This document shows positions 22,216 through 34,419 of a stretch of 64,000 nucleotides of DNA, piece after piece. Position numbers and translations under genes: made by a program. Below the pieces are notes generated by a model. It had not been told where the DNA came from. It did not search any database and saw only the letters and a program-made list of their open reading frames with translations. The DNA lies in the NCBI GenBank assembly GCA_032821775.1, contig JAVLRN010000001.1:434001-498000 (forward strand), read 5' to 3'. The DNA comes from Sanguinoderma infundibulare (lineage: Eukaryota; Basidiomycota; Agaricomycetes; Polyporales; Polyporaceae). How positions within the stretch are numbered: position 1 is the first letter of the stretch; the number at the start of each line of letters is the position of its first letter.

Positions 22216-23040
22216 CTAGATCGCTTCATATGAATCGTTGATAGGTAGTGAACAATTGCGGTAGTCTAGCCCGTACAGTACAATTGACGAGATACAATAC
22301 AATCGAGCCTGCATCGCGGATGGTGAGAAAGAGCGGTACTGTACGAACAAACGAGAAGCGAACGTACGGAAAAGGGATACAAAAATGATACATATCACCA
22401 AGGATCGACACGCGTCAACGTCTTGCTGTCGAGGTATGTCACCACGCGGGGTTTGCATTGCACGAGGACGGGGTATGTGCAGCAGTCGTAGGACTAGAAG
22501 AAGAAAAGCCATTAGTCGCCGCTCGCCATTAGTGGACAAGGTCTTCCTCGCGACGTACGTGCTTGGGCGGAAAGACGGTAAGGTCGGCGATGTGAAGATA
22601 TCGCCACCCCTCGGGGTGAGATTTCGACGGTACCCGCACCCTCTCGCCGCTCTACCAAAGAAAGGACAAAGTTCGTCAGCCATCTCTGCCTTGATCTGCT
22701 CGCGCGAACGACCTGCCTTGAACCGTGGACAACTGTGTTCAACGTAATCAGGTTCATCGGAATTATCATCATCATCATCGTCGTCCTGGTCTTCCATGTC
22801 TTCGTCGCACGACGGCTCGCTTGAGGTTGGCGCCTCCTCCTCAACCACCGGCTCGGGAAATTCTTCCTTCAGCGCTTCGGCGGCCAGGCAAGACAGTATC
22901 CCCAGTCGCGTGTTTGCTGCCTCGTTTTCGGCAGCGAGCGACGCGAGCTTCCGCGCAAGGATCTCAGCGAAGGCGAGGTCGCTCAGGGCGCCAAGCGCAT
23001 CCTTTGTCCGGTCGGTGGCGTGCTGGGTAGACTGAGCCAT
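22216..23040 (-). CDS. Hypothetical acidic protein
   Basis: Not recognised. The ATG at 23040 opens an Ala/Glu-rich helical stretch (DALGALSDLAFAEILARKLASLAAENEAANTRLG). An acidic run of eight Asp (MEDQDDDDDDDN) and then SREQIKAEMADELCPFFG follow. A good donor (G/GTAGAG) occurs right after FFG, with an acceptor (CTTCTTCTAG) about 160 bases on. The C-terminal half of the open frame is therefore probably intron or UTR, and the true protein may be near 150 residues. There is no membrane segment in the likely coding part. It faces the GCN20 gene's 3' side from the same strand. Confidence 0.45.
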   Translation of the reverse strand: MAQSTQHATDRTKDALGALSDLAFAEILARKLASLAAENEAANTRLGILSCLAAEALKEEFPEPVVEEEAPTSSEPSCDEDMEDQDDDDDDDNSDEPDYVEHSCPRFKAGRSREQIKAEMADELCPFFGRAARGCGYRRNLTPRGGDIFTSPTLPSFRPSTYVARKTLSTNGERRLMAFLLLVLRLLHIPRPRAMQTPRGDIPRQQDVDACRSLVICIIFVSLFRTFASRLFVQYRSFSPSAMQARLYCISSIVLYGLDYRNCSLPINDSYEAI

Positions 23041-23656
23041 CGGGAGGAAAAGAGGTTGTGACGAGGAAGGAAAAGGCGTAGGCAGCCAAATGACGCTGTA
23101 ATACTCGTTATCGGCCTAGGATCCAAATAGAGGTGGATAGCACAGGTGGCTAATGTGCGAAGGCGAGCGATGGGTAGTACGCGATATTCGGTAGTGTCAA
23201 GGTGGTAGCTGAAACCTGAGCGTGAGTGCCAATGAGGACCGAGCCACTGAAGCAACGGAGGGAGAGTTCGTGAAGAGCGAAGGGTTGTGGGTAGAGCTGA
23301 CAAAAGTGGCGGAGCAAGAGAAAAGGCGCTGCGGAGAATGTTCGGGCACTGCATCGCATGTGAGTCACGTGGTCTATCGTCAAACAATACCCTTACCTCT
23401 TGCCTTACGGCGAACCGTCCCGACTATAAGCTTTCAGCACAGCGGGCAGCAAAGCAGAAGATAATAGAAAGATCGCGACTGCACCGTGTCTTGGGGAACT
23501 TTTAAGCTCTTCGAGAAGGATGCGAGAATGCAAGAGGGGCGCATCTTTCGTCTTGCACATCGTCCTTGACATACAACACAGCAATGGTATACAAGCGGTC
23601 TTAGATGCCTACTCGTGAAATTCGTTTTGTTCAGAAAGCGACGTTTGGACAACATT
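23041..23656. other. Gap between hypothetical gene and GCN20
   Basis: No gene seen. Both flanking genes are on the minus strand, so this holds the GCN20 3' region and the promoter of the hypothetical gene. No TATA box or repeat was recognised. Confidence 0.4.
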
Positions 23657-26600
23657 TCACGGCTTTGCTTTGATGTTGCTGACAATAAGGCTCTGCGAAG
23701 TACGTTAATGTGTGCAGCTATGTGCACATTCCAGTCGACGCACCTTGTAGGCCTGGACATCGCCCTTGAATTGGGTGACGGTACCGTCCGCGCACACCCA
23801 AAGCTAATGTTCCGATCAGCTTCGATCCCCCCAGATACAAGTACAAACATTTTACTGACCTCTTTCGCCACGGAGGTGATGAAGCGCTCGTCGTGGGAGA
23901 TGAGGATGACACCGCCGTTCCAAGTATTCAGTGCGCTCATCAACGCGTCAAGACCCTAATGTACCTTCAGCACTGGTCAAGGCGTTCGTTTTGGAATAGC
24001 ATACCTCCATATCCAAGTGGTTAGTAGGCTCGTCCAGGAGCAAGACGTGCGGGCGCTGGAGTGAAAGCACGGCGAACGCGACACGCGACTTCTGACCTCC
24101 TGAGAGCGTGCCGATGGACTGCAGACCAGTCATGCCAGAGATCTGGAAGTTGCCCAAGTGCGAGCGATACTCCTGCTCCGTCTTCCCAGGGAACTTGTGT
24201 GCAAGGAACTGCACAGGCGACATCGTGGGGATGAGGTTGTCGACGTGGTGTTGCGCGAAGTAACCACTGAGAACGAAAGGTCAATGACATGTCAATCAAT
24301 GAATTTGAGACCTACTCACATGCGAAGACGGCCGTTCGCGTTAACGTGGCCGACCATTGGCTTGAGTTCGCTTGTGAGCAGCTTGATACTGCGCACAGGC
24401 AGCTATTAGCACGGCTGAACGATCGTCTGCGATGATATTGGGCGGAAGTACGTACAGCGTCGATTTTCCTGCCCCGTTTGGACCAATGACGGCGATACGA
24501 GATTCGAGACCGACATCTATGTTGATGCCCTTCAATAAAACCTTGTCTGGAGTATATCCGAACGTGACCTCGTTCAGCTGGAGCACGGGTGGCGAGATCT
24601 TCTCCGTCTCCGGTAACTTGAACGTCTCAGTATCCTCTTCTTCTGGTGGGGTGAGCTCCGGAAGCTTCTCTAGGATCTTGATCTTGGACTGTGCTTGTGC
24701 AGCACGATTAGCGTTGTATCGCCAGCGGTCGATGAAGGCCTGCAGGTGCTTGCGATACTCCATCTGGGTCTCGTACTCCTTTCGAAGGTTACGGTCACGC
24801 TCCGACTTGGTGGAATAGAATTGTGCGAAGTTGCTTTCGAGAACAAGATGAGGTTGACATCCAAGACCGTATTTGATGCGAGTGCTTACCCCTTGTAATA
24901 ATCGAGACGGGCCGAGTGCATGTGAACAATATCAGTCGCAACAGCATCGCTGTAGGACGTTATTGACAAACGGACTTAGACTTGACAAGGTAAGACTTAC
25001 AGGAACGCTCGATCGTGGGATCTGTCAACAGTATCAGATATTCCCAAATTAGCGGGGAGAGAAGGAAGGGTGACGTACACAACAAGCAGGGTTCCCGGCC
25101 ATGTCTGCAAATAATCTTCGAGCCACGCCAGGGCGTTAAGATCGACTATCAACAAGGTCAGTAGACACCAAAAGTGCAGGTTCCGTGAAACCATACTGTG
25201 GTTGGAAGGCTCATCAAGAAGCAGCAATGCAGGCTATGTCCGCGTAGTGAGACCAGATTCGTCATACGGGCGCGAGAGGCCGTACCTTGACGAATAGTGC
25301 TCTCGCCAGAGCAAGCCGCATACGCCAACCACCACTAAAAGACTTGGTTGGTCGCTTTTGATCCTCTTCACTAAACCCGAGACCTGTGCGCCAATCAGTA
25401 CGGATAAATCAGCCCCGCCCGAAGGACTGACCAGCAAGAAGAGCGGCAGCTCGCGCGGGCCCGCTCTCAGCGTCCATGTCAGCAAGTCGTGTATGCACTT
25501 CTACCAACCGCGTCTGCGCTTCGTCGCGCGCATCCTCGAACCGTTTATCATCGCCCTCGCTTTCGAGCTCGGCGAGTTTCGCGTTCAACGCGGCTTCCTC
25601 GCGCAAGAGCGTGTCTCGCCACACGTCGGCCTTGAGCACTGAGTCCAACGCGAGGGTCTCGTCGCCGACAATCTCTTGTTCGACGAAGAGGATCGTGATG
25701 TGTGGCGGGATAGGCACATCGCGCAGGGCAATGTGCCGGAGTAGCGTCGATTTACCAACACCGTTACGACCGATGAGGCCGTAGCGGCGGCCATATGCGA
25801 GTGTGAGTGATGCACCAGACCTAGAAGAAGGCGAGTATGATAAGGATTGCATCGCAACTGTGCTTCGTACTCTCAACATACAAGATGCGGTTTGAGCCGA
25901 AGTTGACGTCGATAGACGTGAGGTGGATATCCTTCGACTTGTTCTTTGATGCCGCAGCGGCGTCGAGGGGATTGATTTTCATAAACAGCTCTTCGTATGT
26001 TTGCTGCGGCCAGAATCAGTAAATGCTGGAGCGCGATTGCATTGCATACGGAGTGAACGCACCTGTTTCCTGTGCTGGTCGAGTAGCCTAGAACCCTCAT
26101 ACAAGTTGCGCTTCGAACGCTTTTCGATCTTGGCCTGCAGACCAGCATGTATGTGGTAGCTTCAAGATGCAGTGCGGAAATGACGTACCCTGAGCTTGGC
26201 CTCCTGCTTCTCCAGCTTCTTGACGTCCACGCGCGAAGCCCTGCCAGAGGTCTTCGCACGGGGAGCATGGTGAGGACGAGCGCGAGCACTCACTTTCCCT
26301 TGTTGATGCTCTCCAAGTCCACACCTTCAGTAAAGGCTATGGTTGAGCTCATGTTGTTCGCCTTGCTGAGATCCATAACCTTATCCAGCCTGACCAGACC
26401 CGTTCCCTTCCCCGCTCGGTTCTTCTCCTCGCGACGCGTCAACGGCTCCTTCAGTAAGTCGGCCAGGCGCGTGACAAGCTTCTCCAAATCGCCCCTCTTC
26501 TCCTGGCTCGAGGAAGAGCCGATGGCAGAATCCAGGATGTCGCGAGTGACCTGCAGAACGTCTTCATCTTCGGCGGCGTCGTCCAGGTCCAAGAGGTAGC

Positions 26601-26682
26601 CAGAGAGGTACTGGACGATAATCTCCTCCGTACCGGGAAGAGTGCTCCGGATCTCTTCAGCAATGTCTTCTGAGGACACCAT
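23657..26682 (-). CDS. GCN20: ABCF3/GCN20-type ATP-binding cassette protein
   Basis: Soluble twin-ABC protein that with GCN1 on ribosomes promotes GCN2 activation during amino-acid starvation. The N-terminal helical region ([28 protein letters not shown]) is the GCN1-binding type. First [21 protein letters not shown] (Walker A), [17 protein letters not shown] (signature), [10 protein letters not shown] (Walker B). The linker [28 protein letters not shown] follows. Second [46 protein letters not shown] and ILISHDERF, ending [19 protein letters not shown] at 23657. About twelve exons. The last two are joined through introns whose removal gives the expected family C-terminus. No transmembrane part, as usual for ABCF. 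Confidence 0.92.
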
Positions 26683-26967
26683 GGCAGAATTTTGACGACA
26701 AGCAGCGCGATGGCGGGGCAAGAATCGCCGAGGCAGTGATGAGAGATGGTGAGAGGTCGCCCAAAGTTTGTGCAAAGTGCCCGTCGTGGCGTCCGAGAAG
26801 ATCGGAGTTCGCACCGAGAAAACTCCGCCTGGGACAGGGGTTCGGACTTCAGCTTGATCCGTATTGACTTCAACGTTTCAACTCTGAACGCACCTTTGCA
26901 TACGCACATACCTCCCTCGACGATCCTACACCTCCCTGAGTAACTTTACGACGGTTTAGAAACCCAT

Positions 26968-27560
26968 ATGGCTGCTTGCCCGCTTTCTCCAGTTCAACGC
27001 CTGCCACCGGAACTGGTTTACAGGGTATGCGACCAGCTCAAATGGATCAAACGATGGAAAGCCAACGACGAGGGTGTAGACTGCATTGGGCTTCGAACAC
27101 TCCCCTCTCTTGCCACAACGTCCCACTTCTTCCTCGAACCTGCTCTGGACGCACTATGGCGCACCCTACCTGACTAGGGCATTTTGATGTATGTCCTTCT
27201 TCGGGATGCATATGCAGTGAGAAGTATGGAAGATGATGTCATGAGGCCTTCTCACTACGTCGAGATACATTCCTTTCATTACGTGGTATGTTCCATTCGC
27301 GGTAGTTTTCAAGCGGAAATGCTCACCTCCGCTCAGTCAATAGTTCGCCGACTGACAAGGATGAGCTCGAGCGACTCGAGTACTACACACCTCGCGTCAA
27401 GTGTCTCTCGTTCCCCCACCCTCTGCAAGAGCATACGGTGCACGATGTGCCCGCGTCCCCGTTGGACTGCCGCACGACCGCTCTTCCCTAACTTCCACAT
27501 CCTCAAGGTCTCTCCTGCCAATGATCGATACCCGGTCTACTACTTGCTCTTCCCCATGCT
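26968..27560 (+). pseudogene. Truncated F-box-like gene fragment
   Basis: A partial, diverged copy of the gene at 9316-11288. The ATG at 26968 starts a segment with VQRLPPELVYRVCDQL and then LRTLPSLATTSHFFLEPALDALWRTLPD, which ends in TAG where the relative has TAT. The equivalent of intron 1 (GTATGTTCC..CTCAG, about 27289-27338) and the DELERLEYYTPRVK segment follow, with frame breaks. Homology stops at PLFPNFHILKVS..LLFPML around 27560, where sequence homologous to the ABC1-kinase gene begins. Clearly broken. It does show the ancestral frame across the site where the 9316 gene appears shifted. Confidence 0.75.
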
Positions 27561-28215
27561 TTGACGTCGTCAAGGACGTCACAGGCGAGTGGGGGATCGG
27601 GACGCCCGACCTGTTTGCTAGCGCGACACTGACGCGGCCGGTGCGGTTCCAGCAGACGGACATGCCGGACTTTGAGAAGATGAGCGACTATGAGCGGGGC
27701 GTGATGATGAAGGAGAAGCTAAAGGGCTTCCTAACGGGCACGGATAAACTCCCGAAGGAGCTTCTGTCCATTGGTCGGATACGCAAACCTTCACCTGGAA
27801 CAGACTCGGATCGGACAGTCGTTATGCTTGCAATGCCGCAAGGTCTGTAGATAACTCAGAGCCTAGCCTGCTCCGTGTCATTGCTGACCCCACGCCGTCC
27901 TCAGGCAACAACCAGATGTTCGCCGCGCCCGTGAAGCGCATCCGCATCTTTAGATACTGGGCGTCGCGCTCACTGGTGACGTCCCACAAGCTCTCGCTCG
28001 CCCACCGCCTCCGCGAGGCCTTCAACCATCTGCTCTTCGTGTCTGTCCTCTTCACCTCGGACGTCGTCTTCTGTGTGACGAGGGTGCGGCAGTGGGTGTG
28101 GCGCCTGTTTGGGCCCACGGGTCTCAGCTTCGAGGACGAGCTCGAGGCGTCGATACGCAGCTTTGCAAAGTCGAACTTTGGGATTGACGTACCTGTCGGT
28201 GTGTTCGAGGGCTAG
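27561..28215 (+). pseudogene. 3' fragment of ABC1/ADCK-like kinase gene
   Basis: Matches only the C-terminal third of the gene at 52261-54072: WGIGTPDLFASATLTRPVRFQQTDMPDFEKM, then after an intron GNNQMFAAPVKRIRIFRYWASRSLV and LSFEDELEASIRSFAKSNFGIDVP. It ends at GVFEG-stop, four codons earlier than the other copy, by a CAG to TAG change. The kinase core and catalytic motifs are absent. The 5' end is fused directly to the F-box fragment, so no intact product is expected. It begins the block inverted relative to 49815-53000. Confidence 0.8.
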
Positions 28216-28819
28216 AGAGCTTAGAGCGTCATAGATCTGGTTGTATAGAATACATCATGGTACTAATGGCCTCGTTACTCGTCAGGATCGGGGTTACGTT
28301 CAGCTCACCTTTCCGGCGCCTGATCGTCATTGCTTTCCTACTTTTGCAAACCGTGGGTGATCTGGACATGACCCATCACCAGCTGATACTTTGTAGTTGG
28401 TCTACAACGGTCTTTATGCCACTGCGGGTGCTGAGCTAACGCAAAATGTTTAGGTAAACCAACAGAGTTTGCGGATTCCGACCGCAAGTTCTCCGCCCGT
28501 CGCGACGTGCTTGACGACGGGATACGAAGAACCGCGAATACAAGACATTTCACCGTGCGTGTCAGCTCGACTGCTTCGCCAGCCGCGTTGATGCGAAGGC
28601 ACGTTTGGGCTCACGATTGGGTCATCGTTTCCCCCACGCCACAGTCATCCATGGCTGTAGAGGACGCGAAGCATTTTTCCGTCGCTCCACCGTCCGGTCT
28701 CAGGTCGGAATGTGAGAGGCCACTACCAAACGCCGTGGCGGTGCGTTTGACTTCCTGCCTATGGACCTCGGCTAACTAGTGGTAAACCTTCACAGCCCCC
28801 GAAGGGGATGAAGAAGGTG

Positions 28820-28825
28820 TATAAG
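28820..28825 (+). promoter_or_regulatory. TATA box of DUF6533 copy A
   Basis: TATAAG within GGTGTATAAGTACGGGG(C) is conserved upstream of all three DUF6533 copies (32480-32485 and, reversed, 51636-51641) at about 120-160 bases before the start region. Confidence 0.55.
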
Positions 28826-28942
28826 TACGGGGCGCAAGCACTGCGGTTCTCAATCGACTTCTCCAGCAATGTCACTGGCCGCCTTTTCGCAACAGGATAC
28901 CAGCTAGTAAGTGGGCCAACTGTATGTAGATCTGCAAAGGAA

Positions 28943-30617
28943 ATCATTGAGGAACCATTTCATCCCAGTTTCCGTATTAGCCAGTATTGTACCCTATCCG
29001 CTACCGGTGAGTATTACCCATCCGACTCGGCGTGTTGGCTGACAAATGATTTTTCCGAACATCCATCGCCCACTCTTTAACTTTCCAGTACTCTTTGTGT
29101 ATCATTGGGCGACGGTCCTTGATCAAGAAGTGGAGGCGTTTTGGACTCGGAACGGTAAAGTGACTGGGGCAACCATCATGTATTTCCTATACAGGTACAT
29201 CGGACTGGCGTACAGCATCCTCAATGCGATCCTGATTATTAACACTGTACCTCTATCGGATAAGGTATGTTATTTTATTCAACTACGTGAAGTCTCAAGC
29301 TGATAATGCAAACTCCTTAAGGGGTGCGCGATATTCACTTTGAGGCATACTTATGGATCCTGATTCCAGGTTCCTTAAAGATGCACAGTATCTATGCAAT
29401 TGTCGACAGCCGCATATGCCATCCTCAGTTTGATAGCTGCAGGTACGCTGGACTTAACATATGCAGCCTAGATGGTCGCTTATGACACCATGATCTGCTA
29501 GTCTTCACTTCCCTCCGAGTGTTCGCTCTGGGCCCCAAGAAATGGCTGCTGTCTGTGGTCAGCTTCGTCATTTCTCTTGTGCCACTTGCAATGCTCTGGG
29601 CAAGTTTTGTTATCGACGGGTGGGCTGTACCTGGAGGCTTTGGATGCGTTGGGATCAACGAGGCGACAAATATCCTGTCGAGCTCGGAAGGGTCAGTTTT
29701 CCATTGGTTTGACATCGCCTTTGCACGGACGCTAACCATCTACGCTAGCAGTACGTTGCCAAATTATTGAATACGCCAACGTGGTTGATACCTACTCTGC
29801 TGCAGCCATGATCGCAAACAGGACCTTGAACATGCTGGCAACTCTTATGCCCGACGGTTTGCTCATATACGTGACCTGGGTCGCTATATCTCCCATCCGC
29901 GGAGCAAGACCTCAGGGTCTGGGGAAGGGGTCCCTCTTAGAAGTGTTCCTCCGTAACGGTGAGTCGTCATGGTTCAAACTGCAATCATCACCTCACGGTC
30001 GACATCCAGAAATCCTATACTTCATGTGCGTCATCTCTGATCATCCCCCTATACGCACATTCCTAACGTCCTACGTTAAGTATTATCATAGGAGTTCGAT
30101 CGCTCGATTTGTCTTCTGAGATGCTACTTGTACGCACAATTTCTCCCCCTAGTAGACGAGAGTGTAGCTAACAGGTCGACTTCCAAGTTATTCGCTACCA
30201 TCGACTTTACTTACATTTCCTCCCTCATCGACTTGTACGGGTAGTCTCTCCTCTTCATCGCAGGCAGTCATCTCACACGACTCGGATAGCGTCACCAACA
30301 TCCTCGTTTGTCAATTCCTGCTCGAACTGCAAGCGACCGATGTCAGGATGCGGGCAGGAGGATCTCAGTTCTCGAGCACGAACTCGCGCATCAGCTCAGT
30401 GATATTCGATCGGGTCATTGGGGCGATCGGCCACGCCTCTGCCACTTCAGACAGGAATGACGACGAGGAGGAGGACGAGGAGCCAGTTAGCGGAGGGTCG
30501 TTTGGTAGGAACGGGGACACATCTGGAGAGATTCCACAGGATCACACGACGGGCGGGATTCAGGGTGGGCTGGAAGAAGGTACCGTTTTCACGCAGCCAC
30601 CCATCGAGCGAGTTTGA
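28943..30617 (+). pseudogene. DUF6533-domain membrane protein, copy A (start codon lost)
   Basis: Multi-pass membrane protein family common in basidiomycetes, function unknown. The hallmark segment is VYHWATVLDQEVEAFWTRNGKVTGATIMYFLYRYIGL, followed by helices (MQLSTAAYAILSLIAA, KKWLLSVVSFVISLVPLAM), MPDGLLIYVTWVAISPIRGARPQGLG and a cytosolic tail (ILVCQFLLELQATDVRMRAGGSQFS). The position of the likely start codon in copy C (ATGACTGAG) reads ATCATTGAG here. The next upstream in-frame ATG overlaps the TATA region. The tail stops early (GTT TGA) compared with B and C, and the exon before MQLS does not splice cleanly. I call it a probable pseudogene. Coordinates of the start are nominal. Confidence 0.65.
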
Positions 30618-31759
30618 AACGAACCTCTCGATGGCGTGCGGTCGTCGACGAAGGTTTGAGCCAGGTGTGGCTCCACGGAGAGCTTGCAGGGCAAGTTCGG
30701 GTCGTTTCCACGAGAAGGCAATGGAGATAACTTATGCTGCTTGCATTCTGACCATATTTAAACATGTCCGTGCCCAATCTGGTGTTCCTGAGCTGGCTGT
30801 CACCGGCCAGTTTTCCATCCATTCGCATGCCATCACAGAATCGCCATGGGCTTGGGCTTGTGTTTCCGTTCCGCCATCATCGGCGAACGGAAGGACGAGG
30901 GCAGGAGCTACGGGGGACCTCTTACGCGGGTCCTTGAGCCACCATTCGGGGACGATTGGTGACCAAACTACGAGATCCAAGGGAGTACCATGCGTTCATT
31001 CCGTTCGGATCGCGACAGAGAGAGGCCGACGATTGGCCATCTACGGTTTGCCGCCCCGTGGACTGTCGTGCAAAGATCTAGAGAAGGTCAACATTTCAGA
31101 ACCATAGCTGGTATATAGCGAAGGATGAGCCAGACTGAATGTTCGTCAGAAGAGCCGGATGATGATCGCGCGGGAGAGATACTGGGAGACTGGTCGGGCC
31201 TCAACAGGCCTCAACGTCAACTTTGCGAAGGGGGACTCGGATAGAGTAGATATTGAGGGCAGCTTCTGGGTAAAGGGAGACAATGCACAGCGACGTACTG
31301 ATACCAAGATGCTCAATGTTCTATGCCCTCAGGCTCGTCGTCGGGGTAGGAGAACGCAGGATGCATTAAGAACAGGTTGTAGTGTACACTGTCGGGCGTG
31401 CGTGGCGCGTCACTGCAGAGAATGTAAGCGTGAGGTCTAACGTCTGGAATACACTGGAGGAGAACAGGAAGCCCGGTCATGGAGTAGAAGAACGCATAGA
31501 GTATCTATATGGGATGATACAGTGGATGGGAGAGCCAGAAAGCGAGACGAGCAATTACCGCAAGTTCACCCCAGGTCGGACCGTGGGAACTTGGAAGATG
31601 GCCGGAAGCCGAGCTTAGCCGACCGATCACAACGGGCGGACAAGTCTATTCGTTCTTCACTTCGTCCTCACTCGGGCCGTCTGTCTCTCCTCGCTTGCTT
31701 TGTCGACTCACTACTCGTTCTCTGCTCATATCTCTCTGTCTTGACATCGATACTCTACC
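30618..31759. other. Gap after DUF6533 copy A
   Basis: No gene supported. The first about 200 bases match the sequence downstream of copies B and C. A shared stretch AGAGCCGGATGA..AT also occurs downstream of copy B (31151 against 34671). Short ORFs here are not conserved in frame. The end (about 31660-31755) is pyrimidine-rich and may be the leader of the following fragment. Confidence 0.4.
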
Positions 31760-31943
31760 ATGAGGCACGCCGGTTCACCAGGGCCACGTCCCCCGCCAAC
31801 ACCACCTACTCGGGCATATCCCACTACCTCACCGAGTCCTACAAGCCCTTCAAGGATCACACGAATGTTGATCCTCGCGCTATCGCCCGCGCCCATTTCG
31901 TCGAGCGCAGCCAGTATCTGGCTGCCTCTCTGGCGAAAGGTGT
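31760..31943 (+). pseudogene. First-exon fragment resembling Spa2-type polarity protein
   Basis: A start-like ATG opens MRHAGSPGPRPPP. In another frame comes YSGISHYLTESYKPFKDHTNVDPRAIARAHFVERSQYLAASLAK, followed by a good donor (AAAG/GTGTGT). The second part resembles the region before and into the first Spa2 homology repeat of fungal Spa2 proteins (polarisome scaffold). No downstream Spa2 exon follows; instead DUF6533-flanking sequence resumes. The frame change and missing remainder make it a non-functional fragment. The family assignment is from memory of the motif and is tentative. Confidence 0.3.
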
Positions 31944-32641
31944 GTCACCCTCGCTTATTTTGTTCCGTCCGGGGAAGAGGAAGAGGGGGATTGGAGGAAA
32001 GGAACATGTTTTCCAGGACACTGGCTGCTGCCCCGTGGCTTGATATTTGGTCCCGGGTGGGTAGAGCGGCTGGAAGGATCCCATCTGGAGCGCGCAGAGG
32101 TGTACCCGTGTCGACTTTGATCTTACCTCGCTCCGCTGATGCATGCGGCGGTCTGTCCTATATCATCATTTCCCGCACATCAGAGTCATGTATGGCTGTG
32201 GAGGATGCAAAAAAATTTCCTGTTGATCCGGCCTTGGGTCGGACATATGAACAATTGCTGAAGAGTCTGACCGGTACCGGTGTCAACTTGACACATCTTC
32301 CACGGGAAGGTGAATGGCCGATACGTGACCGTGTGCTGGATATGAGACGCCACTGGCAGTGCGATTAACTTCCTGCCCATGGACGCGGCCGGCTAGCTTT
32401 GGGCTGGGAATAGTTTTGTGTGCCTTAAGAGTATCGAGTACTAAACGTTCACAGCCCCTTGAAGGTGATGAGCAAAGCGTATAAGTACGGGGCCCAAGCA
32501 CAGCGGTTCTCAACCGAATACTCCCACAATGTCTCCCACAATGTCACAGTGGGCCGCCTTTTTGCAACAGAATGGCATCGGGTAAGTGGGCGATTTGTAT
32601 GTCAGGCTGCAGAGGAAATGATTGAAAAATGATTTCACTCC
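31944..32641 (+). promoter_or_regulatory. Upstream region of DUF6533 copy B with TATA box at 32480-32485
   Basis: From about 32160 on this aligns with the sequence upstream of copies A and C, including a MAVEDAKKFPV-like open stretch, and contains the conserved TATAAGTACGG box. A 15-base tandem duplication (CACAATGTCTCC.. repeated at about 32525-32550) is specific to this copy. Confidence 0.45.
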
Positions 32642-34419
32642 ATGGACAGTTTTCGTCATCTCCAGTATTCAACCCTATCCGCTGCCGGTGAGTACTACCC
32701 GCTCATTCTCATGTCGGCGGACAAATGATATTTCCGAACATCCATTTCCAATCCTTTAACTTGTCAGTACTCTTGGTGTATCATTGGGCTACGGTCTTTG
32801 ATCACGAAGTGGAGACGTTTTGGACTCGGAAGGGTAAAGTGACTGGGGCAACCATCATGTATTTCATGTACAGATACATCGGACTGGCAAACATCATCCT
32901 CGATGCCATCTTGAATATTAACGCTGTACATCTATCGGATGAGGTATGTTATCCTATTAAATTGCTACGTGAAGTCTGAACCTGATAATGTGCAATCTTG
33001 AAGGGGTGCGCAATATTCGTATGACTATGCATACTTATGGGTCCTGATTCTGGGTTCCTTAAAAGATGCACAATAACGATGCAATTGTCGACAACCGCAT
33101 ATGCCATCCTCGGTTTGATAGCTGCAGGTACGTTGGACTAAACGTATACAGCGTAGACCGCCGTTTCTGATGCCGTGATCTGCTAGCCTTCACTTCCCTC
33201 CGAATGTTCGCTCTGGCCCCCAAGAAATGGCTGTTGTCTCTTGTCAGCTTCGCTCTTCCTCTTGGTCCACTTGTAATAAACTTGGTGAGTTTTACTCACT
33301 CATCGGACAGGCGGATTCTGACTTCGAAGAAGATTCAATCCTTCCATGAGACCGGGCTGGCTGTACCCGGAGGGTTTGGATGCGTCGGGATCGAGGATGC
33401 TGCAGCTCTCTTCGCAAGCTCGGAACGGTTAGTTTACTGACTCGGTGTCGTCCTTGTAGAGTGCTAATCATTTACGCTAGGGGTACGTTTTTGAAATCTC
33501 GAATACGCCGGCATCGTTGACACATGGATTATGTGCTGCAGTCATTATCGCAGTGGAGATCTTATACCTGCTGGCAACTCTTGTGCCCGACGGTTTGCTC
33601 ATATACCTGACGTGGGTCTCCGTATCTCCCATCCGCGGAGGAAGACCTCAGGGTCTGGGCACGCCGTCCCTCCTACAAGTATTTCTGCGCAACGGTGAGT
33701 CGTGCTGTATTTAACCGCAAGCATTACCTCATGGTTGGTATCTAGAGATCCTTTACTTCATGTGCGTCATGTCCAATCACACATTATTCCGCCGACATGC
33801 ACACATCCCTAACATCCAATGTCAAGTGTTATCATCGCAATACGATCGGTCCAATTCTCTTCTCAGATAATTCCCGTACGTGTAATCTCTCCGGCTAGTA
33901 GACGAGGATGCAGCAACGCTAACAAGTTAACTTCAAAGATTTTCTTGCCTGCGATCGACTATACCTACTTTATCATTGTCACTAACACGTATGGATCGTC
34001 TCTCCTCTTCAGGGTGGGCAGTCATCTCACGCAACTCGGATAGCATCATCAACATCCTCGTTTGTCAATTCCTGCTCGAACTGCAAGCGACAGATGTCAG
34101 GATGCGGGCAGGAGGATCTCAATTCTCGAGCACGAACTCGCGCATCGGCTCGGTTGTATTCGACCGGGTAATCGGGGCGATTGGCCATGCCTCTGTCATT
34201 CCTGACCGGCACGATGACAACGACGACGAGGATGAGGAGGGGTGGGCTAGCGGAGGGTCCTTCGACAGGAACGGAGACTCAGCCGGAGAGGTTCCACAGG
34301 ATCGCGCGACGGGCCACAGTCAGATTGGGCTGGAAGGCCGTGGCTTTTCCACCCAACCACCCATCGAGCGAGTCAGGAACGAAGCTCTGGACGGCGTGCG
34401 GTTTGCGACCGAGGATTGA
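32642..34419 (+). CDS. DUF6533-domain membrane protein, copy B
   Basis: Same family as copies A and C; role unknown, predicted about seven membrane helices. The ATG at 32642 gives MDSFRHLQYSTLSAA joined to VLLVYHWATVFDHEVETFWTRKGKVTGATIMYFMYRYIGL. It continues with MQLSTTAYAILGLIAA, AFTSLRMFALAPKKWLLSLVSFALPLGP, an extracellular loop longer than in A and C (THSSDRRILTSKKIQSF), VPDGLLIYLTWVSVSPIRGGRPQGLG and a charged tail with DDNDDEDEE. The ancestral ATG used in copy C is present but followed by a stop after four codons, so translation must start at the later Met. The exon before MQLS is uncertain. Coding potential is plausible but not proven. Confidence 0.6.
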
